Positions 19,701 through 28,839 of a DNA stretch of 64,000 nucleotides are shown one piece after another (the first letter of the stretch is position 1; every line of letters starts with the position of its first letter). Location of the stretch: positions 18,248-82,247 of the forward strand of contig JAFGRO010000026.1 in the NCBI GenBank assembly GCA_016935095.1, given 5' to 3'. The position numbers and the translations under genes are program-made. Under the pieces are notes generated by a model that was given only the letters and a program-made list of their open reading frames with translations, was not told where the DNA came from and ran no database searches. This DNA is from Candidatus Woesearchaeota archaeon (GTDB taxonomy: Archaea; Nanobdellota; Nanobdellia; Woesearchaeales; GW2011-AR15).

Positions 19701-21152
19701 GAGAGATGCTTAAATGACTCTTTTAAAATGATTGAAGAGTTCAGGAGCCGGGGCTTTAATATTCATGTTCTTGAGAATTCCTATAATAATGCAATCCGGG
19801 AATTCGAGCAGAAAAATTATGATCTTGCAGAGCAGGGATGTGAATATATAAGTGAGCAATATAATAATGCATTAACTGTAGATAAAGAACTTGCCGCTCT
19901 TGAAGAGCAGGTTAATTACTTTATTAAGCAGGGCTATGATGTCTCGGATTTAAAAGCATCATTAGATCTTGTCAGGAATGCTTTTGATGAAGGTGACTTT
20001 GAAAAAGCATCCGATAATCTTGAACAGGCAAAAATAATATTTAGTCTTGTCCCTAAAATCCAGAAATCATTTTTACAGAGACTTTCTGACTTTATTAGAT
20101 TCAATTATAAGAAGATCTTATTCAGCATACCTTTCATAATCATTATCACTTATCTCTTGAAACAATATGTTTATGTTAATTACAGGAAAACAAGACTGCA
20201 GAACCTGAAACAGGAGGAAAAGCAGATTCTGGAATTAATTAAGCAGACCCAGATAGAGCATTTTGAGGAAAAAATAATGGGCAAAAGGCTTTACCGGACA
20301 TATATGAATGAATATGGCAAAAGAATGGCCAGGATTAAAAAAAGCATTATTAAACTTGAAATAATGAAAACAAAACACACCAAAGGTGTAAAAGACCTTA
20401 ATATGGAAAAGGAAAAGCTCATCTTGGTAATAAAAGAATTGCAGAAATCGTTTTATGAGGACAAAGTGCTGGACAGGGAGTCCTATCAGAAATTAATAGC
20501 AGAATATCAGACAGAATTATCTGAAGTTGAAGAGCAGATATCTTTAAAAGACCCTTATGGAAAAGTGCATGAAGACAGAAAACAGGAGAACAAGGAGCAG
20601 CAAAACAAAAACCAGGAAAAAAAGGATGAAAAAAAAGAGAAACAGTTAAAAGAAAACCAGACAAAGGACAATCAGTCAACATCAAATCAGGAGAACAAAG
20701 AGCAGGAAAAAAATAAGCAGGAGGACATTGTAACTCAACAAAAAAAACCAGCAGAGTTCATTTCAGAAAAACCATCGGAAAAACCATTAACAAAGCAAAT
20801 AACCGTTAATGAAAAAAATCAGGATGAAACATTACATAGAACAAAAAACAGGAATAAAAGGCCAAAAATCAACCCAAAAACCAGAAAAAAACCTACTGAA
20901 AAAATCCCTGAAGAAAAATATTTTGTTTTAAAAAACAGCAAAATGTTAGGGTCAATTCACGACTTGTTTGATGAGCTGGATACTATGCCCGGGGATGTTT
21001 TTGAGCATCATGTCACAACTGACAGGAATGATTTTGCTACATGGATTAATGATGTATTCAGGGAAACAGAATTATCTTCTGCTATTAGAAAAATAAAAAC
21101 AAAAAACGAATTAAAAATTGAAATAAAAAAGTTTATTGAAAATGAAATATAA
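16719..21152 (+). CDS. Large surface protein: signal peptide, Ig-like/CARDB-like ectodomain, TM, cytosolic coiled coil, C-terminal 'KNDF' (DUF5752-like) domain
   Basis: TTG start after AAAAAAGAGGTGA; dense N-glycosylation sequons; TM KILFSIPFIIIITYLLKQYVYV; C-term HHVTTDRNDFATWINDVFRETEL. Confidence 0.85.
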   Translation: MLKANLLKKSGFIIGLFIVFVIVLNLPVVYAPAGNVCNWTSPCQCGSNCYFGNTYLNEYNTINDCQDGYNDNYEWVHDITVTNLNDSVFNGGDVIEIDAYFRFDLDTEEISFVYHNGSAWKHLADMTDSGYEGYKHKYLNLTLDNVKAYHTVRAIVCWSGAAGMTCGYDYDIKYSDTDDLSFYVLEEGATPDTTNPAVKDLSPDGTTYTYSSDLVVNISANVTDDVNVSSVRANITWTGNSQTVELTELSGNIYQGNISGFINLGRYDFTIIANDTLNNINNTETGYFYVNMTGNITVSSPEEDGLYKYGDAYLFYELPENYTLAQTWYSLNGDSPVYVNSNFKISEENTDQQLAQYELDYAYGNLSQSFYTIAEMDIEKISVKLKKNSSGTSNSMVEIRSDNNGLPSDSILAYGNISDADVSGSDFSWVNITLNQTLNLNADMGYWLFLTPNGSSADFFMWESNDDNSYTLGNYSNNASKDLLFIVYDRYKYNISLSSIDKNDHTIQVFANSTTLLDIESPLISFAVDHEEPEIVSVDYSPDDSESLDPEVLINVSAEIIEDLETEIVSLYYKLSSQSIWENTTMINFSDMYYGNFTPDSEGTWEFYVFAIDTSENKFEGELFEPEIYYEKSWNITPEQFNSTGSLINSNVSIGNLTINNSADFAYEFNISTIQSSPVIYYNDSVSKQIILQPHSTAVIEVRGSTKSIPSEDEINIVVDALNSSASPSLLYNNFTFISALSGSYLHVDIVSYDPSVTQGDNIFSLKARITNIGNETAYNVTALWTLPSGWSSRDELNNTYDNLTSGGYEAIEFEISADVNESAPTGEKTLLIEVNCSAGRYDSDSRTVTVNSASQEQQQQQDDSSGGTSTTTLRSGGGTFIIKDQEIYFNITDIEIGRGRTKNISFFILNNASGTIINNILIKLEGLYQNYYRIIPDYIEKLNYSSEQIIDLRIEVPTYMQIGKHKLKLIASTAEKEFSKEFNLIVIDSKLIIERCLNDSFKMIEEFRSRGFNIHVLENSYNNAIREFEQKNYDLAEQGCEYISEQYNNALTVDKELAALEEQVNYFIKQGYDVSDLKASLDLVRNAFDEGDFEKASDNLEQAKIIFSLVPKIQKSFLQRLSDFIRFNYKKILFSIPFIIIITYLLKQYVYVNYRKTRLQNLKQEEKQILELIKQTQIEHFEEKIMGKRLYRTYMNEYGKRMARIKKSIIKLEIMKTKHTKGVKDLNMEKEKLILVIKELQKSFYEDKVLDRESYQKLIAEYQTELSEVEEQISLKDPYGKVHEDRKQENKEQQNKNQEKKDEKKEKQLKENQTKDNQSTSNQENKEQEKNKQEDIVTQQKKPAEFISEKPSEKPLTKQITVNEKNQDETLHRTKNRNKRPKINPKTRKKPTEKIPEEKYFVLKNSKMLGSIHDLFDELDTMPGDVFEHHVTTDRNDFATWINDVFRETELSSAIRKIKTKNELKIEIKKFIENEI

Positions 21153-22500
21153 ATTATTGTTCATAATTATGATTGTAATATTGGCTGAGCTATGTTCAGC
21201 GGTTTCTATAGACAAGACCCAACCAACTGAAAAAATAATAAAAAGAATGAATGAGCTTATGAATGACCTGTCTAATCAGGGATATAATATCAACAGGATA
21301 AATGATGCAATTCTTGAAGCAGAAACTGCACTTGATAAGAAAAATTCCACATTGTTTTATGAAAAAGTGGATGAAGTGCAGAATTTAATTAACCTGGTTT
21401 ACCAGCTCAATGCAAGATTAAAAGAAATCAGATCCGAGTTAGATTATTATGAAAAGCTCAATTTCAGCACTAATGAACTTAATTCTTTATATTCTTTACT
21501 TAAACAGGCTGAATTTGAATTTGACCTGGGCAATTATGAACAGGCAGAACTTTACTTGGAAGATATCAGCGGAAAATTTAAGAAGAATTCAGAGCATATA
21601 CTCAATAGTTTAATTAATGAATTAACTGAAATCGGGACTTTGGCTGAACTTAATGACCTTAAAATTAATAAAATAATTGAATTCAGAGATAAACTCAATT
21701 CAGCAAAAGAGGATTTTGACTTTTCCCAGTTCTATGCCCTGAAGAATGAATTTATGCTCTTTACTGAGTCTTTTTATTATATTATTAATATTAATAATCA
21801 CAGCCTGGAAGCTAAAAAACTGGAAATTCCGGACAAAAGATTCCAGGATATGCTTTTTGAATCTGTATTTTATTTTGAGCAATCCCAGTACTCAAAAGTA
21901 AAAGACATATCTGAAAATTCTGGAGAGATATTTGAAACAGCTTTGAAGTTAAAACAGGATTTTCCATTAATTGAAAATGAAATAATTGATTTAAAGTCCC
22001 AAAAAGAAGACATGAGCGAAATTGAATATAAATATAGCCAGTCAAAGGATGAATTTGAAAAGGCTAATTTTGAAAAATCAGATGAACTGCTGGATTCAGT
22101 AAAAAATTCTATAGATGAAATCAAGGCTAAATCATTATTGTTTGGTGCAATCAACAGGGAGAAACTAAGTTTTAATATAAAAGAATTTATTAAAAAAAAC
22201 TGGATTGCAATTGGCTTGCTTATGGTTTTTATATATATATTTTTCAGATTCTTTTACACAAGAGTCATGGTAATAATATTAAAAAACAAACTCAATGAAT
22301 TAACGATAAAAAAGTCCAACCTGATTGAACTCATTAAAAAATTACAGGAAAGATATTATGTTAAAAAAACAATTTCAAAAAACAGTTATGAAATCAGTTT
22401 AGATGCCTACCAGAAAAAATTAATTAGAATCACAAGAGAAATACCTTTGATTAAAAATAGATTAAGCAAACTAATCAGGGATAAAAAGAAAAAAAATTAG
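21142..22500 (+). CDS. Membrane protein: signal peptide, helical ectodomain, TM, short cytosolic helical tail
   Basis: MKYKLLFIIMIVILAELCSAVS; TM WIAIGLLMVFIYIFFRFF; tail LIKKLQERYYVKKTISKNSYEISLDAYQKKL; overlaps the upstream stop. Confidence 0.8.
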   Translation: MKYKLLFIIMIVILAELCSAVSIDKTQPTEKIIKRMNELMNDLSNQGYNINRINDAILEAETALDKKNSTLFYEKVDEVQNLINLVYQLNARLKEIRSELDYYEKLNFSTNELNSLYSLLKQAEFEFDLGNYEQAELYLEDISGKFKKNSEHILNSLINELTEIGTLAELNDLKINKIIEFRDKLNSAKEDFDFSQFYALKNEFMLFTESFYYIININNHSLEAKKLEIPDKRFQDMLFESVFYFEQSQYSKVKDISENSGEIFETALKLKQDFPLIENEIIDLKSQKEDMSEIEYKYSQSKDEFEKANFEKSDELLDSVKNSIDEIKAKSLLFGAINREKLSFNIKEFIKKNWIAIGLLMVFIYIFFRFFYTRVMVIILKNKLNELTIKKSNLIELIKKLQERYYVKKTISKNSYEISLDAYQKKLIRITREIPLIKNRLSKLIRDKKKKN

Positions 22501-22550
22501 GATAAAAAATAAATACTTCAATTGATTTAATGTTAAAAAAGAGGCGGAAA

Positions 22551-24566
22551 ATGCAGGATATTCTTGGTCTAATAAAAAAGATTGCATCTAATCTTGAAGT
22601 TTCTATTTTAATAGACCATGACCTGAACATTATCTGGTTCAACAAGGAAGTTGAAAAAAAGGGATTTAAGCTAACAAAAATCAGAGGCAAATCCGGTCAT
22701 AGTATCTTTAAAAATTATCCTGAACTATGCGATGAGTTCTCTGTTGCAGAGGCATTTAACAGGCATAAGTCAATTAATGAGAAAATCAAAGAAAGGAATA
22801 TTGATTATATCTATCTTAATCTTGGCAGGGAAAAATACGTTCTGGTTATAAGCAAAAAAACAAAAGATGAAAAACAAGGAATTATCGAGTGGAAAGAAAC
22901 AGAAGAAGCATTGAGAGAAAGCTTTGGAAAATACCATGCTCTGTTCACCCAGGCGATGGACGGCATAGTTCTAATTGATGCCAAGACAGGATATATTTCA
23001 GATTGCAATCCCCATTTTGAGACATTATCAGGGAGGAAATTCTCACAATTGAAAAAAATGAGGATATGGGATCTTAGGCCTTCTGATAAAATACGGGCTG
23101 CTAAGAATAAATTTTTAGAAGTCAGCAAAAAAGGAAAAGGCAGCTCATCCTACCTGGAATTTGAAAAACCAAACAAGGAGATTGTCCCGGTTGAGTTTGT
23201 CAGCAGGGTTATAAAACTGAAAAACAAAAAATATATCCAGAGCATAGTGAGAGATATATCAGAACGCAGGAAAATAGAGACACAATTGAAAGAATCTGAG
23301 GAAAAATATAGAAAACAGTTTGAAGGAGCATTGGATGCTATTTTTATTGCCGAAGCAGACACTGGAATATTAATTGATTGTAATGATGTAGCATGTAAAC
23401 TAGTTGAAAGAACTAAATCAGAGATAGTTGGCAAACATCAGCGAATATTACACCCTAATGATGAAATAGAAAAAAAAGTCAGCAAAACTTTTAAACAGCA
23501 TATTACAGAAAAAGAAGGACAGGTTCTGGAAGCACAGGTCATTACCAAAAAAGGAATGAGAAAAAATGTTGTAATAAAGGCCAATGTTTTTACATTTAAA
23601 GGAAAAAAACTGATTCAGGGCATATTCCATGATATTAGTGAACAAAAAAAAGCTAACCTTGCCCTGAAGGAAAACCGGGAGAAATATAAGTTTCTTGTTG
23701 ATAGTGCAGAAGAACTGATACTTATCATCAGCAGAACTGGGAAAATCCTATTTGCGAATAATAGTGTTTTTGAAGTAACCGGGTATTCCAGCCAGGAGGT
23801 TATTGGGAAATCGATTGTATCTTTTCTATGCAGGGATTCAGTAAAAAAAGTATTATCCTCAATAGAAAAAGAGTTTTTAGGAAGAATTCAGCCTGGTTTT
23901 GAAGTCAGAATAAAGGCAAAATCCGGTGAAATAAAAATATTGCTTCTTGCTGACAAGACAAAGTACGTGAAAGAGGATGGCAAGATTAAGGGCTTATTAA
24001 TAAATGCCATTGATATTACTGAGAAAAAAAGAATAGAAGAAAAGTTAAAAGAATCAGAGAAAAGATTCCTGGATATTGCATTAAGTTCAGGAGATTTTAT
24101 ATGGGAAGTTGACAAAAACGGAAAATACAAGTTTGCTTCAGGAAGTGTTGATGAAATTTTAGGTTATACTCCTAATGAGATTATAGGTAAAACTCCTTTT
24201 GACTTTATGCCAAAAGAAGAGGCAAAGCGAATTGCCAGGATTTTTAAGGAGATTATATCTGAAAAAAGGCCAGTTATTGATCTGCAAAACTGGAATTTGA
24301 CTAAGAGAGGCGTTGAAGTATGTCTTTTGACAAACGGTAAGCCAATACTGGACAAACAGGGCAATGTTATGGGATACAGAGGTATTGATAAAGATATTAC
24401 AGAGCAGAAAAAAGCAGAAGAAGAGAGACAAAAACTGGAAAATAAACTAAAAGAAAGAATTTCCGAGCTGGAAAAATTCCAGAGATTATCTGTAGGCAGG
24501 GAATTGAAAATGATTGAATTAAAAAAAAGAATCAGGGAACTGGAAAAAAAATCAAAAAAGAGGTGA
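22551..24566 (+). CDS. Multi-PAS domain protein without a recognisable kinase or other output domain
   Basis: About five PAS-like segments (e.g. LFTQAMDGIVLIDAKTGYISDCN; FEGALDAIFIAEADTGILIDCND; VDSAEELILIISRTGKILFANNSVFEVTGYSSQEVIGKSI; FDFMPKEEAKRI); ends in coiled coil; no H-box or N/G boxes. ATG at 22551 has a proper SD. Confidence 0.88.
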   Translation: MQDILGLIKKIASNLEVSILIDHDLNIIWFNKEVEKKGFKLTKIRGKSGHSIFKNYPELCDEFSVAEAFNRHKSINEKIKERNIDYIYLNLGREKYVLVISKKTKDEKQGIIEWKETEEALRESFGKYHALFTQAMDGIVLIDAKTGYISDCNPHFETLSGRKFSQLKKMRIWDLRPSDKIRAAKNKFLEVSKKGKGSSSYLEFEKPNKEIVPVEFVSRVIKLKNKKYIQSIVRDISERRKIETQLKESEEKYRKQFEGALDAIFIAEADTGILIDCNDVACKLVERTKSEIVGKHQRILHPNDEIEKKVSKTFKQHITEKEGQVLEAQVITKKGMRKNVVIKANVFTFKGKKLIQGIFHDISEQKKANLALKENREKYKFLVDSAEELILIISRTGKILFANNSVFEVTGYSSQEVIGKSIVSFLCRDSVKKVLSSIEKEFLGRIQPGFEVRIKAKSGEIKILLLADKTKYVKEDGKIKGLLINAIDITEKKRIEEKLKESEKRFLDIALSSGDFIWEVDKNGKYKFASGSVDEILGYTPNEIIGKTPFDFMPKEEAKRIARIFKEIISEKRPVIDLQNWNLTKRGVEVCLLTNGKPILDKQGNVMGYRGIDKDITEQKKAEEERQKLENKLKERISELEKFQRLSVGRELKMIELKKRIRELEKKSKKR

Positions 24567-24570
24567 AAAT

Positions 24571-25956
24571 ATGAAAAAAGACAGGAAGACTGTTATATAC
24601 CTGAGTTTGTTGTTGCTAATCTTTTTAGCAGGATGTGTTGCGCAAAAGACAAGCATAGATCTGGTTGCGAATGAGAAAAAAGAGTCATTACAAGAAGTCT
24701 CAAAATCAGCTGTTGGATGTAGCTCCAAAAGCGATTTTAAAGAGGCAATTGCCGAAGCAGTTAATAAAGCCAAAGGTAAACTTGGTACAAACCAACCTAA
24801 TTTTGCTTATGTGGTCTATGTAAGTGAGGACAATCATGAGGAAATCATAGATGAAGTCAGAAACCAGATTGGCCCCGGTGTCAAAATATTCGGCCTTACA
24901 TCTAATATGATTATTACAAATGACTGTATTATTGAAGCTGAAGATTTTGCAGTAGGTGTTTTGTTAGTGGCCTCCGAGGATATAAATATAGGCATAGGCA
25001 CTATTGATCTTGAGACAGCTTTAACACCTGAAGATGCTGGAAAGACAGCAATAACTGAGGCTATCAAAGATGCAGGAAAAGATGCAAGCATAAAACCAAA
25101 AATGATTCTATACATGGGAACCACAAAAAGGGGAGAAGAGAACCAGATAATGGATGGGATTGCAGATATTGTTGGCAAAGATGTCCCTGTTGTTGGAGGA
25201 AATTCAAAAGATTTTAGTGCAAAATTTCATAATAACTGGAGACAGTTTACCCATGAAGAAAACTTTAACAACGGGTTGATTGTTGCAGCAATATATACAG
25301 AAAATAAAGTTGGGTGGGGATTTGAGTCAACATTTAAAATTACTGATAAGAAAGGTGTTGTGACAAAATCAGACGGGTTCCGTATAGTTGAAATTGACAA
25401 CAGGCCTGCTCTGGATGTTTATGATGAATGGGTTGACGGCGAATTCTATGAAAAACTAAACGCAGGCGAGTTTAATAGTGATGAGGAAGAGGTTGATTTT
25501 ACTTTGGTTAAGGGATTTACTTTGCTGAACCCTATTGCTAAAATAGTAAGAGGCGATGCCGGCCAGATAGGACATTTTGCTACCTCGCCAATCCCTGATG
25601 CAAAGGATATTGAGGACAAGAGTATCTCAGTATATGCCCAGGTAGTTACAGGAGATGAAATTTCACTGTACAGGGGAACATGGGAAATAGCAATGAACAG
25701 GGTTGAAACAATTCCCAGGGATGCATTGCTGCGGTCAGGATTAAAAAAAGGAGAAGGCACTTTTGCAGTAATGGCATTTTGCAATGGTCTTAAAACAATT
25801 CTCCCAAAGGAAGAATTAGCAAAAGTTTCAATTATAACTGATGATATTTTAGGTGTGCCTTTTATCGGTGCTATAACAGCAGGCGAGCAGGGACCAATTC
25901 CCGGAATAAGAAATGTGAATGCAAATCTTATTGAGTCAGTTGTACTGGTAGGTTAA
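24571..25956 (+). CDS. FIST-domain (FIST_N/FIST_C) lipoprotein
   Basis: Lipobox LIFLAGC; FAYVVYVSEDNHEEIIDEVRNQIGPGVKIFGLTSN; NRPALDVYDEWV; RGTWEIAMNRVETIPRDALLRSGLKKGEGTFAVMAFCNG. Confidence 0.82.
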   Translation: MKKDRKTVIYLSLLLLIFLAGCVAQKTSIDLVANEKKESLQEVSKSAVGCSSKSDFKEAIAEAVNKAKGKLGTNQPNFAYVVYVSEDNHEEIIDEVRNQIGPGVKIFGLTSNMIITNDCIIEAEDFAVGVLLVASEDINIGIGTIDLETALTPEDAGKTAITEAIKDAGKDASIKPKMILYMGTTKRGEENQIMDGIADIVGKDVPVVGGNSKDFSAKFHNNWRQFTHEENFNNGLIVAAIYTENKVGWGFESTFKITDKKGVVTKSDGFRIVEIDNRPALDVYDEWVDGEFYEKLNAGEFNSDEEEVDFTLVKGFTLLNPIAKIVRGDAGQIGHFATSPIPDAKDIEDKSISVYAQVVTGDEISLYRGTWEIAMNRVETIPRDALLRSGLKKGEGTFAVMAFCNGLKTILPKEELAKVSIITDDILGVPFIGAITAGEQGPIPGIRNVNANLIESVVLVG

Positions 25957-25962
25957 GTTGAA

Positions 25963-27648
25963 ATGAAGCTATTTCAAAAAGCATTTATTATTTTTTTTTG
26001 TTTTATGCTTTTAGTAATTTTATCTTTGTCATTTATTCTGACAAAGGCATATCTATCAGATACCGAACAGGCACTGATAGAGCAAAACAGGGTTTACGGG
26101 GATATAATATCAAGGCAGATTGAGGTAGGGTATCTCCAGTCAAACTGGCCGTTTGAGAATCTCAACAAGCTGGCCAAGAGGGATGATTTCCTGTTTTGGT
26201 GGGTTGTAAAACAGGACGGCAACATATACCGTGCAAACAATGTGAGTTTTATAGGTACATCAGCGCAGAACTATTTCCCTGAAATTAACTATGAATTGAA
26301 TATTGACAATACAGTTTACTTAAACAGGAACCATGGGTATGGAATATACTTTAAAAATTTTAAATTTGGCCAGGAAACATTGACATTCTGGCTGGGGTTT
26401 TCTCTTGGTTCTATAGCAGAAAAAACAAACAGCATAATGATAAGAGTTACTCTTGTTTCAACATCTGTTTTAATGGTTTTGACAGTGCTGCTGTACTTTG
26501 CAGTCAATTATTTGACAAATCCTATAAAGATTCTTAGAGATAATACAGTTGAAATATCAAAGGGCAATCTTAACATTAAGACCAACATAAAATCAACAGA
26601 TGAAATAGGAGACCTTGCCTCTGCTTTTAACAGGATGACTACTGATTTAAAAAAGTTCAGAAGTCAGTTAGAAAATTATAATAAAAACCTTGAAAAAAGC
26701 ATTGAAGCACGCACTAAAGAGCTGGACAGGAAAATCAAAGAGGCAGAAGAAAGCCAAATCGCTACACTGAATATCTTAGACGATGTTGATGAGAGTAATA
26801 AAGAGCTTATCGGAGCAAGGAAAGAATTACAGGAAAAAATTAAAGAATTAAAATTGATGGATAAAAAGAAAGATGAATTTTTAAGTGTAACAGCACATGA
26901 GCTTAAAACACCCCTGACAAGCATTCGCGGCTTCATCCAGATTCTTAAAAATGAAAAGATTATGCGAAACAGGGCAGTAAGGACAAAGTATTTTAATATA
27001 ATTATAAGTGACACGCACAGGCTGGAGAAACTAATTACAGATATACTGGACCTTTCCAGGCTTGACCTGGGCACAATGAAATTTAATTTTGAGCTAACTG
27101 AAATTGCAGACATATTTAAGGAATTAACTAATCTTTCAAGTGTATCTATTAAGGAAAAGGGTCTTAAATCGATATTTAAATTTGAAAAAGACATTCCTGA
27201 ACTCATTACAGATAAATCAAGATTACTGCAGGTATTATCAAATCTGATTAATAATTCAGTGAAATACACTGAAAAAGGGTATATTAAAATTGAGGCTGTA
27301 AAAAAGAATTCATTTGTTTATTTCAGTGTTACAGATACAGGAATAGGAATACCAAAAGAAGAACACACCAGAATTTTCGACAGGTTTTACCAGATAGATT
27401 CATCTTATACCAGAAAAGTCGGAGGCTCTGGCCTTGGCTTAGCTATCTGTAAAGGAATAGTTGAGGCGCTGGGAGGAAAAATATGGACTGAGAGCAATCC
27501 CGGAAAAGGCGCTAAATTTATTTTTACCCTCCCTTTAAGAATAAAGAGAAGAGGAAAGCAACTTTTGGATTTATTCAGGGAACAAAATAAAAAAATAAAC
27601 GATTCAAAAAAAAAACCTGGCAAAACCGAAAATTTTAATAAACAGTAA
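25963..27648 (+). CDS. Sensor histidine kinase: extracytoplasmic sensor, HAMP, HisKA, HATPase_c
   Basis: Two TMs; LTNPIKILRDNTVEISKGNL; H-box SVTAHELKTPLTSIRG; NLINNSVKYT; DTGIGIP; GSGLGLAICKG. Confidence 0.92.
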   Translation: MKLFQKAFIIFFCFMLLVILSLSFILTKAYLSDTEQALIEQNRVYGDIISRQIEVGYLQSNWPFENLNKLAKRDDFLFWWVVKQDGNIYRANNVSFIGTSAQNYFPEINYELNIDNTVYLNRNHGYGIYFKNFKFGQETLTFWLGFSLGSIAEKTNSIMIRVTLVSTSVLMVLTVLLYFAVNYLTNPIKILRDNTVEISKGNLNIKTNIKSTDEIGDLASAFNRMTTDLKKFRSQLENYNKNLEKSIEARTKELDRKIKEAEESQIATLNILDDVDESNKELIGARKELQEKIKELKLMDKKKDEFLSVTAHELKTPLTSIRGFIQILKNEKIMRNRAVRTKYFNIIISDTHRLEKLITDILDLSRLDLGTMKFNFELTEIADIFKELTNLSSVSIKEKGLKSIFKFEKDIPELITDKSRLLQVLSNLINNSVKYTEKGYIKIEAVKKNSFVYFSVTDTGIGIPKEEHTRIFDRFYQIDSSYTRKVGGSGLGLAICKGIVEALGGKIWTESNPGKGAKFIFTLPLRIKRRGKQLLDLFREQNKKINDSKKKPGKTENFNKQ

Positions 27649-27707
27649 ATATACAATTTATACAATTAATAAAAAAAGAGGCATTTATAAAATTTGAGGT
27701 AATTGAA

Positions 27708-28079
27708 ATGGCAAAAAAGAAGATTATGATTGTTGATGATGAACCGCATTTAATTGAATTAGTCAGGGCAATATTAGAAGCTGAGAGCTTTGAAGTTGTT
27801 ACTGCATCTAATGGTCAGGAAGCACTGGACTTATTAAAAACAGTCAAGCCTGACTTGATTTTACTGGATATGATGATGCCCAGTATGTCAGGGAGAGAAG
27901 TCTGCGAAAAAATCAGGGCTAATTCAAAAACAAAGAATCTCAAAGTCATATTCTTAACTGTAGCAAGGTTCTCGGAAATAGGCAAAAAAGCATTGAAAGA
28001 TATGAAAGTAGTGGATTATATTACAAAACCGTTTGAAAATGAGGATCTCTTAGCCAGAGTTAAAAAAGCTCTGAAATAG
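27708..28079 (+). CDS. Stand-alone response-regulator receiver domain (CheY-like)
   Basis: MIVDDEPHLIEL; LILLDMMMPSMSG; IFLTVARF; DYITKPFEN. Confidence 0.92.
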   Translation: MAKKKIMIVDDEPHLIELVRAILEAESFEVVTASNGQEALDLLKTVKPDLILLDMMMPSMSGREVCEKIRANSKTKNLKVIFLTVARFSEIGKKALKDMKVVDYITKPFENEDLLARVKKALK

Positions 28080-28094
28080 AATCAACGAATTTTA

Positions 28095-28637
28095 TTAATT
28101 TAGTTCAACAATTTTGTCTGCAAACAATCTCAGATCACAGATAAATTTGTCTATCTCTTTCTGAATTACCTTGTCTTTCTTTTGCATTAGATATAGTTTT
28201 TTGGTTTTATTATATCCTTTGTTTGTTTTTAAGGTATTTGTAAAGTTCTCAATGTCGGCGCTTGAGTGATATGAAAGCAAAGTGCTTATATTGTCAAATA
28301 AGACAATTTCACATTTCTCCTTTTTAATTGCATTTGCAATGCCAATTAATAAATCAGGAATGCTCGGGCCATCAAGGAAAGTACAGTTCTTTGTCTTTTT
28401 AGGATTTTCATAATGCTTTGACAGAATATCAATAAAATGAATCTTAACTAACGGAATATTGTTTTTTGAGAATTCTTCTTTTATTTCAGCATAAGAAGAC
28501 TGCAGCAGAATATAACAAATCTTTTTGTACTTTTTTAGCAGATCTTTTATAAAATTGAATGTGTTTTCCTCATATTCTTTTTCTTCTAACAAAGCTACTA
28601 CAAAATTGTGTTTAAGGCTTTGGATTACCAGTTCCAT
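28095..28637 (-). CDS. Degenerate KaiC/RecA-fold-like protein lacking a Walker A motif
   Basis: Paralogous to 33364..33894: NCTFLDGPSIPDLLIGIANAIKKEKCEIVLFDNISTLLSYHSSADIENFTNTL; no P-loop. Confidence 0.65.
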   Translation of the reverse strand: MELVIQSLKHNFVVALLEEKEYEENTFNFIKDLLKKYKKICYILLQSSYAEIKEEFSKNNIPLVKIHFIDILSKHYENPKKTKNCTFLDGPSIPDLLIGIANAIKKEKCEIVLFDNISTLLSYHSSADIENFTNTLKTNKGYNKTKKLYLMQKKDKVIQKEIDKFICDLRLFADKIVELN

Positions 28638-28741
28638 TTTGAATTTTTTCCTCTTTTTTGAATTTTAACTTTTTTTTAAATCTTAAATAACATCACTTTT
28701 AATAATAACTTAAAAAGTTATAACTTAATTCATTTTATTTA

Positions 28742-28754
28742 ACTATATAAATTT
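28742..28754 (-). promoter_or_regulatory. Putative TATA element, AAATTTATATAGT on the minus strand
   Basis: ACTATATAAATTT on + strand, about 105 bp upstream of the 28637 start; identical 13-mer at 34016-34028 and (+) 34227-34239. Confidence 0.5.
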
Positions 28755-28839
28755 TTCTAATAATTTATCCTTGTAATATTCTAATTTATCCTGACTCTAT
28801 CATAATGTATTTAAATAATTTTTTTTGATATATCTTTTG

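Noticed and set aside
26676-27269. 197-aa antisense ORF (-)
   Set aside because: Fully antisense to the HAMP/HisKA/HATPase part of a clear histidine kinase; Ser/Leu-rich shadow composition
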